NCBI GenBank assembly: GCA_037157565.1
Contig: JAZHRO010000019.1
Location: 60,386,501 to 60,450,500 of the forward strand
Direction: 5' to 3'
Origin: Thalassia testudinum
Lineage: Eukaryota > Streptophyta > Magnoliopsida > Alismatales > Hydrocharitaceae
DNA length: 64,000 bases
Shown here piece by piece: positions 11,874 through 24,031 of this stretch (the first letter of the stretch is position 1; each line of letters begins with the position of its first letter). The notes beneath the pieces are model-generated. The model saw nothing but the letters and a program-made list of their open reading frames with translations. It ran no database searches and was not told where the DNA came from. The position numbers and the translations under genes were made by a program.

Positions 11874-12134
11874 TGATAAATGCCAGTTTATCATGATTCT
11901 TATACATTAAAACAAACCTAGCTCTTAGGATTTTACTCCGCAAATGGGTTTCTTGGGTAGCATTTAGGCATAAATTAGGTTAGGCATGCATTTTACTTTT
12001 ATGGTATTTTTGATGTGTTTTTGTGAGTGTTAGGGATATACAGATTGATAGATCCCTAAAACCTTGGCACTCAAGAAGGCAACTGGTGAAGGAGAAGACC
12101 AAACCAGCTAGAACTTAGCTTTATCCAGCTCACC
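11874..12134 (+). repeat. Element B' left LTR, truncated copy
   Basis: Begins TGATAAA-TGCCAG-TTTATCA and matches the first about 270 bp of the LTR at 12825, then departs near 12135 after CACCATAACT. It abuts directly on the broken RNase H of F, so 11874 is an insertion boundary. Confidence 0.75.
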
Positions 12135-12824
12135 ATAACTCGGTGCTGCTCCATATCTATATTTCATATCTCTAGATGGAGCATTAAAGAGCATTTTTGC
12201 AGCTCAAGTGATTTGGATGGTGCTTTACCTATAGTGTCAGAGTAAGAGCTTGAGTTTGCTTGGAGTGCCCCTTTGCATAGCATTGTGTTTTGGGGTTATG
12301 AGCTCCTGGGTGGTGTCATGGATAGTGCTATCTCAAAGTATTGGCACCTGAGCCCCCTCGAGGATTGGTAACGGGAATGATGATCCTGACACATCTGTTG
12401 TAAGACTAAGCTAAAAATAAGCATGGGGGAGAGGGAAAAAAAAGTTTCAAACCAAAAACATGGCCTTATAAATGTTGGCTTTTCACAAGCACAGACACAA
12501 GGCTTTAATGGTTATTGCAAGTTGCGAATCAGATTCAAGAGCCAGAAAAACCCTAAAAATAAAAATTTCAAGTCATTTGAATTAACAAGGGGTTAATCTA
12601 TGAATTTTTTAGAGGATATATTGATTATGTTTTTGTCTAATTTTTGGATCCAAAAACAAATCCCGATGTTCATCCTTAACAAATTCCATACCTCCTGTGT
12701 TTGGATCAACCTATGTCCTGTAATCTCTCTCCTCAAAGGTTGAAAAAATTAGATTTTCCCAAAATTTCATTTTGTAAAAATTAAAGCTTTGCTAAGAAAC
12801 TAGCAAAAGATAAGCATGGAGGTG
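12135..12824 (+). other. Element B' 3' untranslated region with polypurine tracts
   Basis: No coding. Contains a PPT-like AAGCATGGGGGAG near 12419-12432 and a final PPT, AAGCATGGAGGTG (12812-12824), touching the LTR at 12825. A stem-loop (TTTGCTA 12788-12794, TAGCAAA 12801-12807) precedes that PPT. So the LTR at 12825 is the 3' LTR of a deleted copy B' as well as the 5' LTR of B. Confidence 0.65.
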
Positions 12825-15060
12825 TGATAAACACCAGTTTATCAACATTTTTATGCATGAAAACAAACTTAGCACTTAGGATTTTGCTCTACAAACGAGT
12901 TTTTTGGGTTGCATTTAGGCATAAATTAGGTTAGGCATGCATTTTACTTTTTATTGTCTTTTTGATGTGTTTTTGTGAGTGTTAGGGATATACAGATTGA
13001 CAGATCTCTAAAACCCTAGCACTCAAGAAGGCAACTGGTGAAGGAGAAGCCCAAACCAGCTAGAACTTAGCTTTATCCAACTCACCATAACTGGAATCCA
13101 GCTCACTTGAGCTAGGGTTAGCTCATCCTAGCTTCATTCAGCTCATCTCAGCTGAATGGCAGCTCAAAAGAGCTCATCTTATCACACCTTAGCTCAAGTC
13201 AGCTCAGATCCAGCTCAACTTAGCTGAGTCTAGCTCATCTCAGCTCCCATCAGTTCATTGAGAGCTCTAGCTAGCTTAATTGAATTGATTGGAGTTCACC
13301 TCTGCTCAGAACTAGCTACATCCATCTCTACTCAACTCCAGCCAGTTGAATGACTTCATCTTAACTCAGGAAGCTCAGAAAGCTCAAGTCCAGCTCTCGA
13401 GGATTCAGCTTAGCTACCTCAACCAGCTAGGTCCTTCCTGGGAGCATCAGACCTAGCTCACCTCAGCTCCTTTCAGCAGAAGCCAGCTTACTCTAGCTTG
13501 GTTTAGCAGCTAGAAAAGAACTAGAAAGCTAAGCCAGCTAAAGTAGCTCCATGCCACCCTCTTCAGTAGCTGCTAGCTCCAGTTCAACTCCAAACTTCTT
13601 CTGTCCAGCTCCTCCCCTCAAACCCTAGCTCCAATTGCCTCCTCCTCTACTATACTACTAGCTATGTTATCTTATCTTAGCTATGCTCCAGCTCCGTTGG
13701 CCATCCAGCACCCTAATACCCTACCTAACTAGCTCCACCAACTAAACCCTACCTAAGCCTACCTAAGCTAGCTCCACCCTACTCCTTTTGGTGCCACCAC
13801 CTAGTCACCTTTTCACCCCATCACCACCGCAGAAAGGCACCAATTTTGGCACCAAAAACTACCCTAACCACCCCTCCCTTTTGGCGCCAAAATAGCCTCA
13901 CATCATGGCCCTACACCTACCCCCTCCAAGCCACATCCACCATCCACATACCCCCCTTCTAGAACCCTACCTTGGCGCCACCTAATCCCCCTTCTAGAAG
14001 GCCATTTTATCACCAACTTCAAGGGATGCAACCACCCATAACTACCACCTATGTGACCCTTGGGTTGGCGCCAATCATCTTTAGCCATAGGATCCCCAAC
14101 TACCTCCCAAATCCTATCCTAGCCATCCGTTTCAAGAGCCACCTATACCCCCCATCCGACTCTATAAAATGACCCTTAACCACTTCCATTTTCCCCATCC
14201 TCCATTAGTTTTAATTCCAGCTACATCCACCCTTACTCATGCCCAAGGAGAAGGAAGAGAAAAGAAGATTAAGGGGGCACATCACCCGCCCCCTTGGTGC
14301 CTTCTTCTTCTAATTCCTTTACCTTGTGCCATGCTAAGGAGGAGGAGCATTCCATCACTAGGAGGACGGCCAGGCAAAGGAGGAGTTTTTAAGGTGTACG
14401 TCCACCCTTGGGAGAAGCAAGTGCACGCCCCCCCTTGGGTTTGCAACTATCTTGGAGGACACCTTCCTGGAGGAGCCTTTCAAGGAAGGAGAAGAAGGAG
14501 CGCTCTTTTCAAGTCAAGGAGCTACTCGGCTTGGAGCAAGAAGCCCCCTCTTCTTCACCATTTTATATAGAGGATTTGTGTTTTTCTTTTCTTGTATTAT
14601 CAAGTAGAGTAGAAGCATTCCTCTATAGGTTTTGTGTAAAAAATTTCCTTTAATTCAGTTATCTTTTTGTTGCATAGTCTTTTAGAATTTTGTCTAGCAT
14701 TTTCTTCACTCCCTCTCCCTAATTACTTTAGGCCTACACGTGCCTAGGGTGAGCTTAAGGAGAGGCTCTGCTTGCTACCTTAGTAGTAGTGTAGTGAATT
14801 TGTGTAGACTATTTTCTCGCTATCAACAATTCGTGTGTTTCCCGTCATCTCAAAACACAAAAAAAATATAAATTTGAAAAGACCAAAAAGAAAGTTGATT
14901 TCCATTTTGAAGCAAGAGATTCGATTTCGCAAAAAGTTGCCTCCTTGGACGACCTTAGATACTTTCTTATCTAGGTTTGCAAATTTTGAAAGCGAATCCA
15001 TTTTTGTGCTTTGCAATGACTTAAAACATTACTTTTAAAAACCATGTAAAAACACAATCA
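12825..15060 (+). repeat. Element B LTR
   Basis: Starts TGATAAA-CACCAG-TTTATCA (terminal hairpin) and ends AACACAATCA five bases before the primer site; 2236 bp. From about 13080 to 13700 it is a degenerate array built on AGCT (AGCTCA, CAGCTC). Short frames at 14169-14653 are within R/U5 and are not supported as genes. Confidence 0.8.
14163..14169 (+). promoter_or_regulatory. Element B LTR TATA box
   Basis: CTCTATAAAATGACC, near 1.3 kb into the LTR, followed by CT-rich sequence. A plausible core promoter for B and B'. Confidence 0.5.
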
Positions 15061-15065
15061 CTTTT

Positions 15066-15083
15066 CGACACCGTTGTTGGGGA
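15066..15083 (+). other. Element B primer-binding site, mutated
   Basis: CGACACCGTTGTTGGGGA, close to the TGGCACCGTTGCCGGGGA form used by H, with changes mostly of the C-to-T and G-to-A kind. It lies five bases after the LTR end. Confidence 0.65.
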
Positions 15084-15480
15084 GGCACGGCTTTGCTTTG
15101 TCATCTTTCTCTTGCTTGAAGTGGATCTCATCCCCTTGTCTCTCTTCTCTGTTGTGTGTGTAGGAACTATAGGAGGAAAGCGGGAATTTGGAAGTAAGAG
15201 CTCAAAGTTCCTTTTCTTCCAACGATTTCAAGTTGGTTTCTCATTCCTTGTCACATAAACTTTTAAAAAACTACCAAAAATACATTAAACTTGGTTTTTA
15301 GGATCTTAAACATTAAATTTAGGTAGAGTGGTGCCATTTAAAATTCATTGTTTGCTTGATTACTTCATTAAGCACCACTTTACCTTAAGTGTGGGTGTTC
15401 TGATTTTCGGGTCCAGACTTCTAAAATCAGTTCCCAACACCACAGACCTCTAAAAATCTTAAAATTTCACCCAGTGGTTC

Positions 15481-15913
15481 CAAATCAAGTGAGGAACATC
15501 TGTTTCAAATTTTAGAGTAATTGGATTTGTATTAAATTTTTAAAAATTCGTGGATTGCAAAGGGGTCATCTCCTCTAATCTTCCTGTTTTGCTACTGTCC
15601 ACGAATTTTAAGAATTTTTATGCTCATTCAATTTTTGTGAAATTTAGCTTTTTGAAATCCTTGTGAAATTCTACACATCACATAAAATTACAAAAATCAA
15701 ATCAAGTGAGGAACATCTGTTCCAAATTTTAGAGTAATTGGATTTGTATTAAATTTTTAAAAATTCGTGGACTGCTGAGGGGTCATCTCCTCTAATCTTC
15801 CTATTTTGCTACTGTCCACGAATTTTAGGAATTTTTATACTCATCCAATTTTTGTGAAATTTAGCCTTTTGAAATCCTTGTGAAATTCTACACATCACAT
15901 AAAATTACAAAAC
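15481..15913 (+). repeat. 217-bp tandem duplication in leader of B
   Basis: Two adjacent copies (15481-15697 and 15698-15913) both start CAAATCAAGTGAGGAACATC and end with ACATCACATAAAATTACAAA. They differ by a handful of substitutions. The rest of the leader (15084-15480 and 15914-16900) is AT-rich and shows no gene. Confidence 0.85.
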
Positions 15914-16919
15914 CTTCTAAGGCTGGTGGTGGTACTCAAAGTCCAAAATACTCACAGGTATCATTTTTGGACTTTGACACTAATACAAAGAAAAATTATT
16001 TAAAAATATCAAATAAATTCTTAAAATCCTAAAAAAATATTTTTTCGAATCCTTGTTTGATTTGACATAAAGTAGTGGTATTCTTTGATTTGTTTGGACC
16101 ACTACTTAACACAGAAAGCCCAAAATAAAATCATTGGTAGTTAATTTTTTGTCATGTGATCAATTGAATTAAGGTTTTCTTTCCATTTCTAGAAACCTAA
16201 TTTAAAATGGAAATATATTTTCACCTATACAACTTGATTTCTTTTTTATTGTGGATTTCAAAACTTGTTTGAAACCTTAAAAAGGAAACACAAACATATT
16301 AACCTAAATCAAATCCTAAAATATAGAAATACATCAAATTGTGTGACAACTTGAATTGCATTGGAATCACGTTCCAATTCCTGCACACACAAAAAAAAAT
16401 TGAAATAACAAGGCAATACCCCAATCAATGCCCTCCACATTTCGTGTGCACTATAATTGCCTAAACCTAATTAAAAATTGAGTAATTTGACCCCTAAGGT
16501 TTCATCAACTTAGGCTTGCTATCTAGGTCTTAGGTTTTCTTTAGTTAATATCAATTCTGTCATCTATATCTGGTGTTAGGCTAAGGGGTCGTGTCAAATG
16601 ACCAGGCGCAGGTTTATACAAGCCCCTCAGGATTTTCCTAGGATATGCTTGGGCTCAACCCTCCCCTTATGCAACTTGGATAGATTTGTTGATAGAACAT
16701 GTATTCACTATTGATTTCTTATTTCCTATGTAGATCAAGTCTTAGGTTAAATTTTTAATGAGTCACATTTAAGTTAGGTCTAGAATTTTGTTTGATTGAT
16801 TACACACTTTCTCTCATCTCCATCTCTTCTCCTCCCCTCCCGTACTTCCTTTTTATACACAGGTGATAGTCTCAAAATCCGTACTTAGAGGGACCATTTG
16901 ATTTTGCCCCCCGCACAAA

Positions 16920-18616
16920 ATGATCGCTTTTTCCGTCTTCTAAAAAAAAAGGAAAATTAACAAAACAGGTCCACTAACCCTTCCACTTCCACCTCTACTA
17001 CCACTTCTAATCCCACTTCTAACCCTTCCACCCAAAACCCCACCACCTTTGACTTCCCACATTTGGAGCTTCCTAATGTAGATTTGCCTTAATCACAACA
17101 TCAAGCCCCCCAGCCTGATCTCTACACCTTGATGGCTAAGCAGATTGCTCAACTTAATGCCAATCAACAAGTGTTGACTAGGAATATCCAAAACCTAGCC
17201 AACCAAAGGCGAAACCCGCCACCCCATTAGCAGCCTGTCGTTCCTCTAAAAGATTTTTATAATCCTTCCTATTATGAGGAATGACCAAGGGTGGTCATAC
17301 TTGAAGGGCACTTCGAGATCAAGCCAGCGGTTTTGAATTTAATTAAGCATTTCCATGGCCTTCCTAGGGAAGACCCGGTCAGCCACCTTGAAGAACTCAC
17401 TCTTCTTACACAAACAACTCAATCCCGAAATGTGCAAGAAGACCTTTGGCTAATGCGGCTATTCCCATTATCTCTTAAAGATAAAGCTGCTTATTGGTTC
17501 AGAACCATTGGCTGACCCATCACCACTTGGCCTCAGCTCAAGAGTGCCTTCCTCAAGAAATTCTTTCCCATAGGTTGTACTAATTCCCTATGAAGATCTA
17601 TTACGACCTTTCAACAAAAATCTGGCAAGACTTTTCATGATTCTTGGGAAAGATTTCAAGATCTCCTAAGAAGTTGCCCGCACCACGAGATTATGGCAGC
17701 TCATGCAAATCTTCTATCACGGATTAGAAGATCAAATCTAACATTTCGTCGACATCTCGTGCGGCGGCAACTTCTTAAATAAGGATGCTGAGAGTGCCTA
17801 TGACCTTTTTGAAGAAATGAGTGAAAACTCATTTAATCAAGCTTCCATGAACACATTTTGCAGAACTCCAAACCTGTAGTTCGGTGTTCATGAAGTAGGC
17901 ACTCAATCTATCCCTATCACCCAAGACGACCTTCAAATGATTGCCCAAAAACTCGACCAGATGCAAATAAATCAGAAAAAAATTGAGGAAAGACATGCCA
18001 CACCAAACCAAGCTCCCCATATTCCACATCTAACCCACCCTAACATTCCTCGAAGAGAAAATTTGTACAATGTCAACACTACCCCTGCTGATTCTTACCA
18101 ATATCCTGAGGCTATCTGTGACTCATTAGGGAATTACAACTATCAAAACCCTAACCCCACTCAAAATATTTCTGCCATCTAGGAGCCATTTAGAAATCCT
18201 TCCAATTGAAAGAATTACTCGAACCACTCCTGGAATAATTAGGTTCCTCCCCAACCTTCAAATCAATTTAATTGGTATGGCTCAAATCTAACCTTTCATC
18301 CTGGGCCATCCCAGCAAGACATCAATGCCCAGATGATGAGAACCCTGTAGGAAATGCAGATAAAGATGACAAAAGTAACTCGCACTATCACAAATCTGAA
18401 TAGTTAGATTGGGGATACTCCAACTCAAAGACCTATAGGGCATTTGCACTCCTAACCCATGCCCAACCCTAATCACCAGAGGAACCAATATCCGGGCAGA
18501 AATCAAAACTACATGAATCAACCTTTTACTAATCCACCACTTCAACAACCTCCCAGGTTTCCACAACAACAGGCCCCCTACCTCCTGGAAATAATAATCC
18601 GACTGCACATGCAGTT
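16920..18616 (+). pseudogene. Element B gag, broken
   Basis: A Thr/Ser/Pro-rich N-terminus (about 16960-17080) and an MAKQIAQLNANQQ segment precede the gag domain at 17291-17515: FEIKPAVLNLIKHFHG, EDPVSHLEEL, FPLSLKDKAAYWF. After a stop it continues with LKSAFLKKFFPIG, QKSGKTFHDSWERFQ and LLRSCPHH. This matches Athila gag order seen in A. Stops at about 17277, 17513 and 17590 and at least one shift near 17760 disable it. The 17937-18182 frame belongs to the Asn/Pro/Gln-rich tail. Confidence 0.8.
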
Positions 18617-19639
18617 ATGTTGAGGAGTGGGAAAACCACCACTGATCTCGGGCATTCACAAAAACTTGGTGAAATCCTCATCCCTGTCCAAATTGGCTCT
18701 GAACCCCCCCATCAGGAAGAAAAAGAACCACAAAAATCTCAGGACACGACTCCTATCCCTTGTCTACAAGCACTCCACCCCACCACCAATCAAAAAAAGA
18801 AATCTAAGCCCACCACAGAAGAGCTCATGGATCTATTCAGGCAAGTCCAAATCAATATCATTCTTCTAGATGCAATCAAGTATATACCTGCCTACACCAA
18901 ATTTTTAAAGGAGATTTGTACTCCAAAAAGGCAAGCCAAAAATCTAGGACAGGTACATCTTTCGGAGACAGTAAGCTTTGTCATACAGAGCAAGCTGCTT
19001 CTTAAGATGAAAGATCTGTGGGTGCCATTAATTTCAGTTATTATTGATGATACTACTTTTGATCGCACCCTCCTTGATCTTGATGCCTCAGTTAATATCA
19101 TTCCCACGATTTTATTTGAAGAGTTTCAGATTGGTGAACTAAAACTTGTTGAGGTTAACCTTCAATTAGTCGACTGATCTATAATCAAACCTCGTGGGAT
19201 TGACAAGGATGTTTTAGTCAAGATCCAGAATTGTGTTTTCCCCGTAGACTTTCTGGTCCTTGACATTGAGGTACCCGAATCTTTAATGAATGGCCAATAA
19301 TCCTTGGATGACCCTTTTTGGCCACTGCAAAGGCAAATATCAATAGCCACACAGGCAAAATGGATATCACCTACGTAGGCCAAACTATCACTCTTGATAT
19401 TTTAAATCCTTCAAGAGATTCCATGATGATAATTTTTTCGAGGACTTAGATATAGAAATTTCAAATTTAGTGGAGACAATGTTGGTAGATACCCTTCTCG
19501 ACCACAAAATTTTTGAGGAATCTGACTCAGAAACAGTGGTCAGCAAAATCTTTAGTTTGGAGACTTGTCTTCCACAATCTATTCTTGATGATCCCCCTAT
19601 TATTCACCTGACCCACCCACTATTCTCTCAACCCACCCC
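18617..19639 (+). pseudogene. Element B protease region, cut by insertion of C
   Basis: Begins MLRSGK, the Athila-type junction motif. The 186-residue frame reaches LLDLDASVNIIP, the protease active site with the Gly of DLGAS replaced by Asp, so even a repaired frame would probably be inactive. After a stop at 19175 the domain continues (FPVDFLVLDIEVPE), and a short acidic frame (19470-19652) runs into the LTR of C. Coding stops exactly at the target site of C. Confidence 0.8.
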
Positions 19640-22395
19640 CATTTATGAGTGAGATCGAGGTTTTAAATGATGCGTCGTAGTATAGGCGAAATCGCTTGAA
19701 AACAAATAAAATTTATACTCAAAGTTGAAAGTCCAAGGTCGTTTGCTGGGAGTAAATAAGAATTCAATCGCTAATCTCAATAAATAACGTAAATGAGAAC
19801 ATTTAATGATAACAATTACTCAAAACTAATATTCAATGTAGCACATGAGTATGTCAAGAATCTATTGAGGCAAAAGGTCATCTAAGATAAAATAATGGTG
19901 ATTTGAATCACCAATTATTAGCTTAGATACACGTATAATAATTACTTAATCATCTAAATAAATGAATAGTTTCAACCATGGAAACTTTAGTGCACAGTGC
20001 ACTTCATCAGACAACAGGGTACTTAAACAGACGGCTTAAGTGTCTTACTACAGTGCCAAGAAGACACCGTACTTCTTTCTCTTCTCTTCTGCCTTGAATT
20101 CTTTCTTCTCTTCTCTGTGTGCCTGTTCTGCCTTCTTTCTCTCTTTGGCTTTTGTTCTTTACACACAGAGGGAGGCAATCCCTCCAGCGACTAAGTGTCA
20201 GCCGACTCTCAAGAGAGCAAAACCCCCCTGCCCCTGCACTCTCTTTCCTTTCTCTCTCTGGGTTTTCCTACTTCTTTCCCGCCTTCCCAAGGCCAATGTT
20301 TGGGTTATCGGGTAAACGGGTACACGTGCACCCGGGACCAGGGCTACCAGTCGTGAATAGCAGCCAAGGTGTGAGAGTAGGCTTAGGCAGGTAATCGGGT
20401 GAGCGCCAGACCCACGTGAGCAATGTCACGGGTGAGGCAAGTGTCAGGTGAGTGGGGACCTCACCCCCTTGTGTTTGAGGCAATAAGCCCCAAGCAGAAA
20501 AATAATTTAAGTGGCTGTGTTGCTTCGTGCGCTTCCGAGGTGGGACTAAATGTCCCACCTTCCTCGTGCGAGCGTCTGCAGGTGGGACTCTGTCGAATTG
20601 CAGTGGCTACTGAGGATATCTCCCCCAATTGGAGATCCGGGCGTGTGCCTGGTAGTGTCCCACGTCACCTGGAGGTGGTGCCTGGGGCTGCAGGTGCCGA
20701 AGAGAGCTTCAAGCTTTGCTTGAGCTCATCGTTAATGGAGCTGGGGACTTGAGTACCTAAAATCAAATAAACGACCTTATGGCCACATTAAACTAGCTCA
20801 GGAGAATCGTGAGGTGACGGTGAATGTACTGGTGGTGGTCTTGTGGCGTGAAGGTGAGTGGGGTGGGTGGACGGTGATGGAGTCGACGTGTGAAGGATGG
20901 GTAGTTCAATGGATGGTTAGGGCAAGCAAACAGAGAGATAATGAGAAGGCTTTTGAGTGGGAGGATGAGGCGAAGGTTATGAGGTGATTGCAAGGTGGAT
21001 GGAGGGGTGTAGCGACGGAGGCACCTCACCGGAGGGATTGCCGGAGATGAAGAAGATAGAGGTGGTCGCGTGTGTTTGGTGGTTGAATTGAGAGATAGAG
21101 AAAGGGAAAAAGAAGCAAAGTAGAGGAAGCTAAAGAACCTAGTTTAGGGATGAAAGGGGGAGAGATTCCCACACCGGTGTGATGGCCGGACGTGGGGAAG
21201 ACGAACCTCCAAAGGGAGAGACGGCGAGGAAGAGGGGGATCTAGGAGCCCTTGAGTTGGTTGTCAAGGAGTGGATGAAGGAGGGGAGGAACGGGGCACTC
21301 CCCATTTGGCCGTTGGGAGGCCATAGGACGACAGAGGGAGGAGCTCGCTGGAGCTAAGGTCGGAGCCAGCCGTGGAAGAGAGGGAAGACGTTGTTCTGGC
21401 CTTAAACCTTGTTGAGAAAATGCGCAATGACACAGAGGTTCTTTTATGGGGCTCTAAATGGAGTTCCAAGCTTGGAAACAAACTTGGAAACTCCGAGCTC
21501 CTCGCTGACGTAGGATACCTATTTAATCAAATTGTTTGCACGAGGATTCTAAAGAGATTTAGGATCCTTGGATGGGCTCATTTGGAAGGTAATTTCCTAA
21601 GGAATCTTCGTTTCAAATTTGGGATTGATTCATGGAGAATCGAGTGAGAAAACCTCGCTTGAAACTCAATGGTGGAGGGTGGACTTTCCAAAAATGGCAT
21701 AGGGACCTTTTTGTAAAGAATGACGATAAAGATAGGGGCCTATTTGTAGGGAGTTCAAAAGTTAGGGGCATGTGTATAAGAGAAAAGACTTAGACAGGGT
21801 CAATTTGTAAACTAGGTCAAGATAATCTCAGATTGGGCCCAAATTTTGATACAAATCTAATTTGGACCTAAGGAATCCAATGGTGAAGTCAGATTTTAGT
21901 TTTAACCAAGTTTGACTATAGAATTGCATAATTACCTGAATTAGGGCAAAAGTTTGTTTGTGGCTCTGTTTTGGGTCAAGATGGGTTCTAATGGCCAAAT
22001 TGAAGGTACTAAATCCTAGAGAATATTTTCTATGATTTTTAGAGAGTTTATGTGAATTTTATCCTGATCAGAACCTCAGTTAATTAAGTGGGTTTATTTT
22101 TAGGGTTTCGGAAGTTATTTAATTCTTAAAACATGTGAAAACCCTTTTCTATTTGTACTAACTCACTTGTTAGACTCTTAAGATCATTTGACCCTTAATT
22201 AAACCCTAGAGAAATCTCGTGATTGTACTGCAATTGAGATATTCTATTAAAATTGTAGTTTTACCCCTGTTGTACTGTATTTCCCTCATAATGGATTTGC
22301 AGTGCATTAGGGCTCTCTGGCGGTTATGTAGGAGCATTTAGTGATGGAATATGAATAAATAAAGCTAGATATGGCTGATGGTGACGTTATCATCA
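19640..22395 (-). repeat. Element C 3' LTR, full length
   Basis: Minus strand starts TGATGAT-AACGTC-ATCATCA, the terminal hairpin at 22395. Its far end reads CTCATAAATG, apparently CTCGTAAACA after C-to-T/G-to-A change, so the last CA is lost. Length 2756 bp. A CATAAAAG box lies at 21441-21448. A 9-bp hairpin (AGGTGGGAC / GTCCCACCT, 20538-20560) lies in the transcribed part and is also in the other C LTR and, mutated, in A. Confidence 0.85.
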
Positions 22396-24031
22396 TACCC
22401 TCATGCCTAACTTTTGCTAGTCCCTTAGTAAAATCTTACGAAATTAACTCAAATTCTAGATCTTGTGTTTTTATGCTTAGATTTCTGATGTGTGTTTTCT
22501 TTTGTAGATTAGGTTAGAATGCTAATAGTAGGCCTAGAGGTACTCAAGTACCAACTAAGATCCGGACCTGACCAACTTTAGCCTCAGTCTGCCGTGAAGG
22601 TTTCTAAGGCCCACAGGAACTAACCTCAGGTTTGTTGAACTTCGCGGTTAAAGCACCCATGCTTAAAACATTTTTAGTCTCGGTTCAGTTTGCAGTACGT
22701 TTTTGTAAGAGAGAGATAGAAGAATTTTTTGCATTTTTGGAGAGTTTTCTCTCTTTTCTTTCTTTATTTCTAGCTTTGGATTGGCTTTACAACACAGTCT
22801 ATATCAGATTTCTAGCTCCCACCATCAATCCTCGTAGGGTCCCTGGCAATCGATGCTTCGAGATAGCACCGTCCATGGCAACCCCCAGAATCTTGGCTTT
22901 TGACACTTCAAGATAGCGCCGCCCATGGTGTTCTGTAGCTAAATTCAAGCCTTGGCAATTGACATTTCAGGATAATCTCGCCCATGGCACCTGAACGAGC
23001 ACAAGATGCTTACATGCCCCCAATAGGATATTTAGATATCCTAGGAGACAAGCACCGAGGAGATGGTATGTTATTGCATATCTTCGAGGGAAATTTCCCA
23101 CCTCTCCACGCTGAGAACTCTTCCAAATCAACTTGTGTTGATTAACCGCTCCTTATCTAGGTACCTTTTTCATAACAGAATTAACACGTTTGCGTGATTT
23201 TGATAATTAAGCACACTGAACCAGACTGTGTGTGGATTAGGTGCTTAGGTCACCGAGTCTCGCAAACCCAAAGTCAGTTAATGAGGCTGAATAATCCCTA
23301 AGCCTTAGACCTAATACTTAAGCTTCACATTTTCCTCAACCTCTTGAGGACTATCCAAATCTTAATGAATATTTGAATTTTTAAGCCTAAAATAAGCTTT
23401 CATACCAACCTCTGTGTCTCTTAAAATAAGCTTTTATTTCTTTCTTTTGATTTGGTCTAGAACTAAGTAGATTCCATAATCTTTTACTAATGAGTAACTC
23501 TTTCTTTTGTTTCAAATTATTACTCCTTTTTGACATTTCAAAATCACCTCCTCTTTTTTCCTCTTCTCAAGAATAATTTGCATTTAATTCTTTCAAAATT
23601 TCCTCCCCTTTCTCCAATTTTTTTGTTCTTTTTCAATTTTCAATTTTTTTGGTTTTTTGGAATATGTATTTTTTTTGTGAGAACCCTTCAGAACTGTGAA
23701 TTTTTTTATGTTTGCACTTTAACACCTCCCATGCCTATGTTTTGCAATGTCCTCATTGTAAACGGAGGGTATGAAACAGTTAGGGTTTAGGAATTAGATC
23801 AGGATAATTGGGTGGGCGAACGGGTTGGGATGACTGTTGCGGACGATTTCAAGCCCTAGTATGAGTACCAAAGGTGGGATCGACTATTTTAACACCGAAC
23901 TCAAAGTGCAATAGACGTGAAGTATAAAAGGATAATCAGAAGGATCTCAGGTTTTTGGAATGATGGGTTGCCTCCCTTTAAGCGCTAAATTTAATACCTT
24001 CAGTCGAGTAGAAAATAGTATGGAGGAGTGG
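22396..24031 (-). other. Element C 3' untranslated region with two hairpin-PPT modules
   Basis: Next to the LTR is a PPT (minus TTAGGCATGAGGGTA) preceded by a stem-loop (22412-22433, one arm mutated). A second module lies at 23723-23758: hairpin CAATG-AGGA-CATTG, then TAGGCATGGGAGGTG. Between them are three degraded copies of a repeat ending CGCCCATGG (22845-22990). At about 23960-23990 is the GGGAGGCAACCCATCATTCC motif. No gene. Confidence 0.65.
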
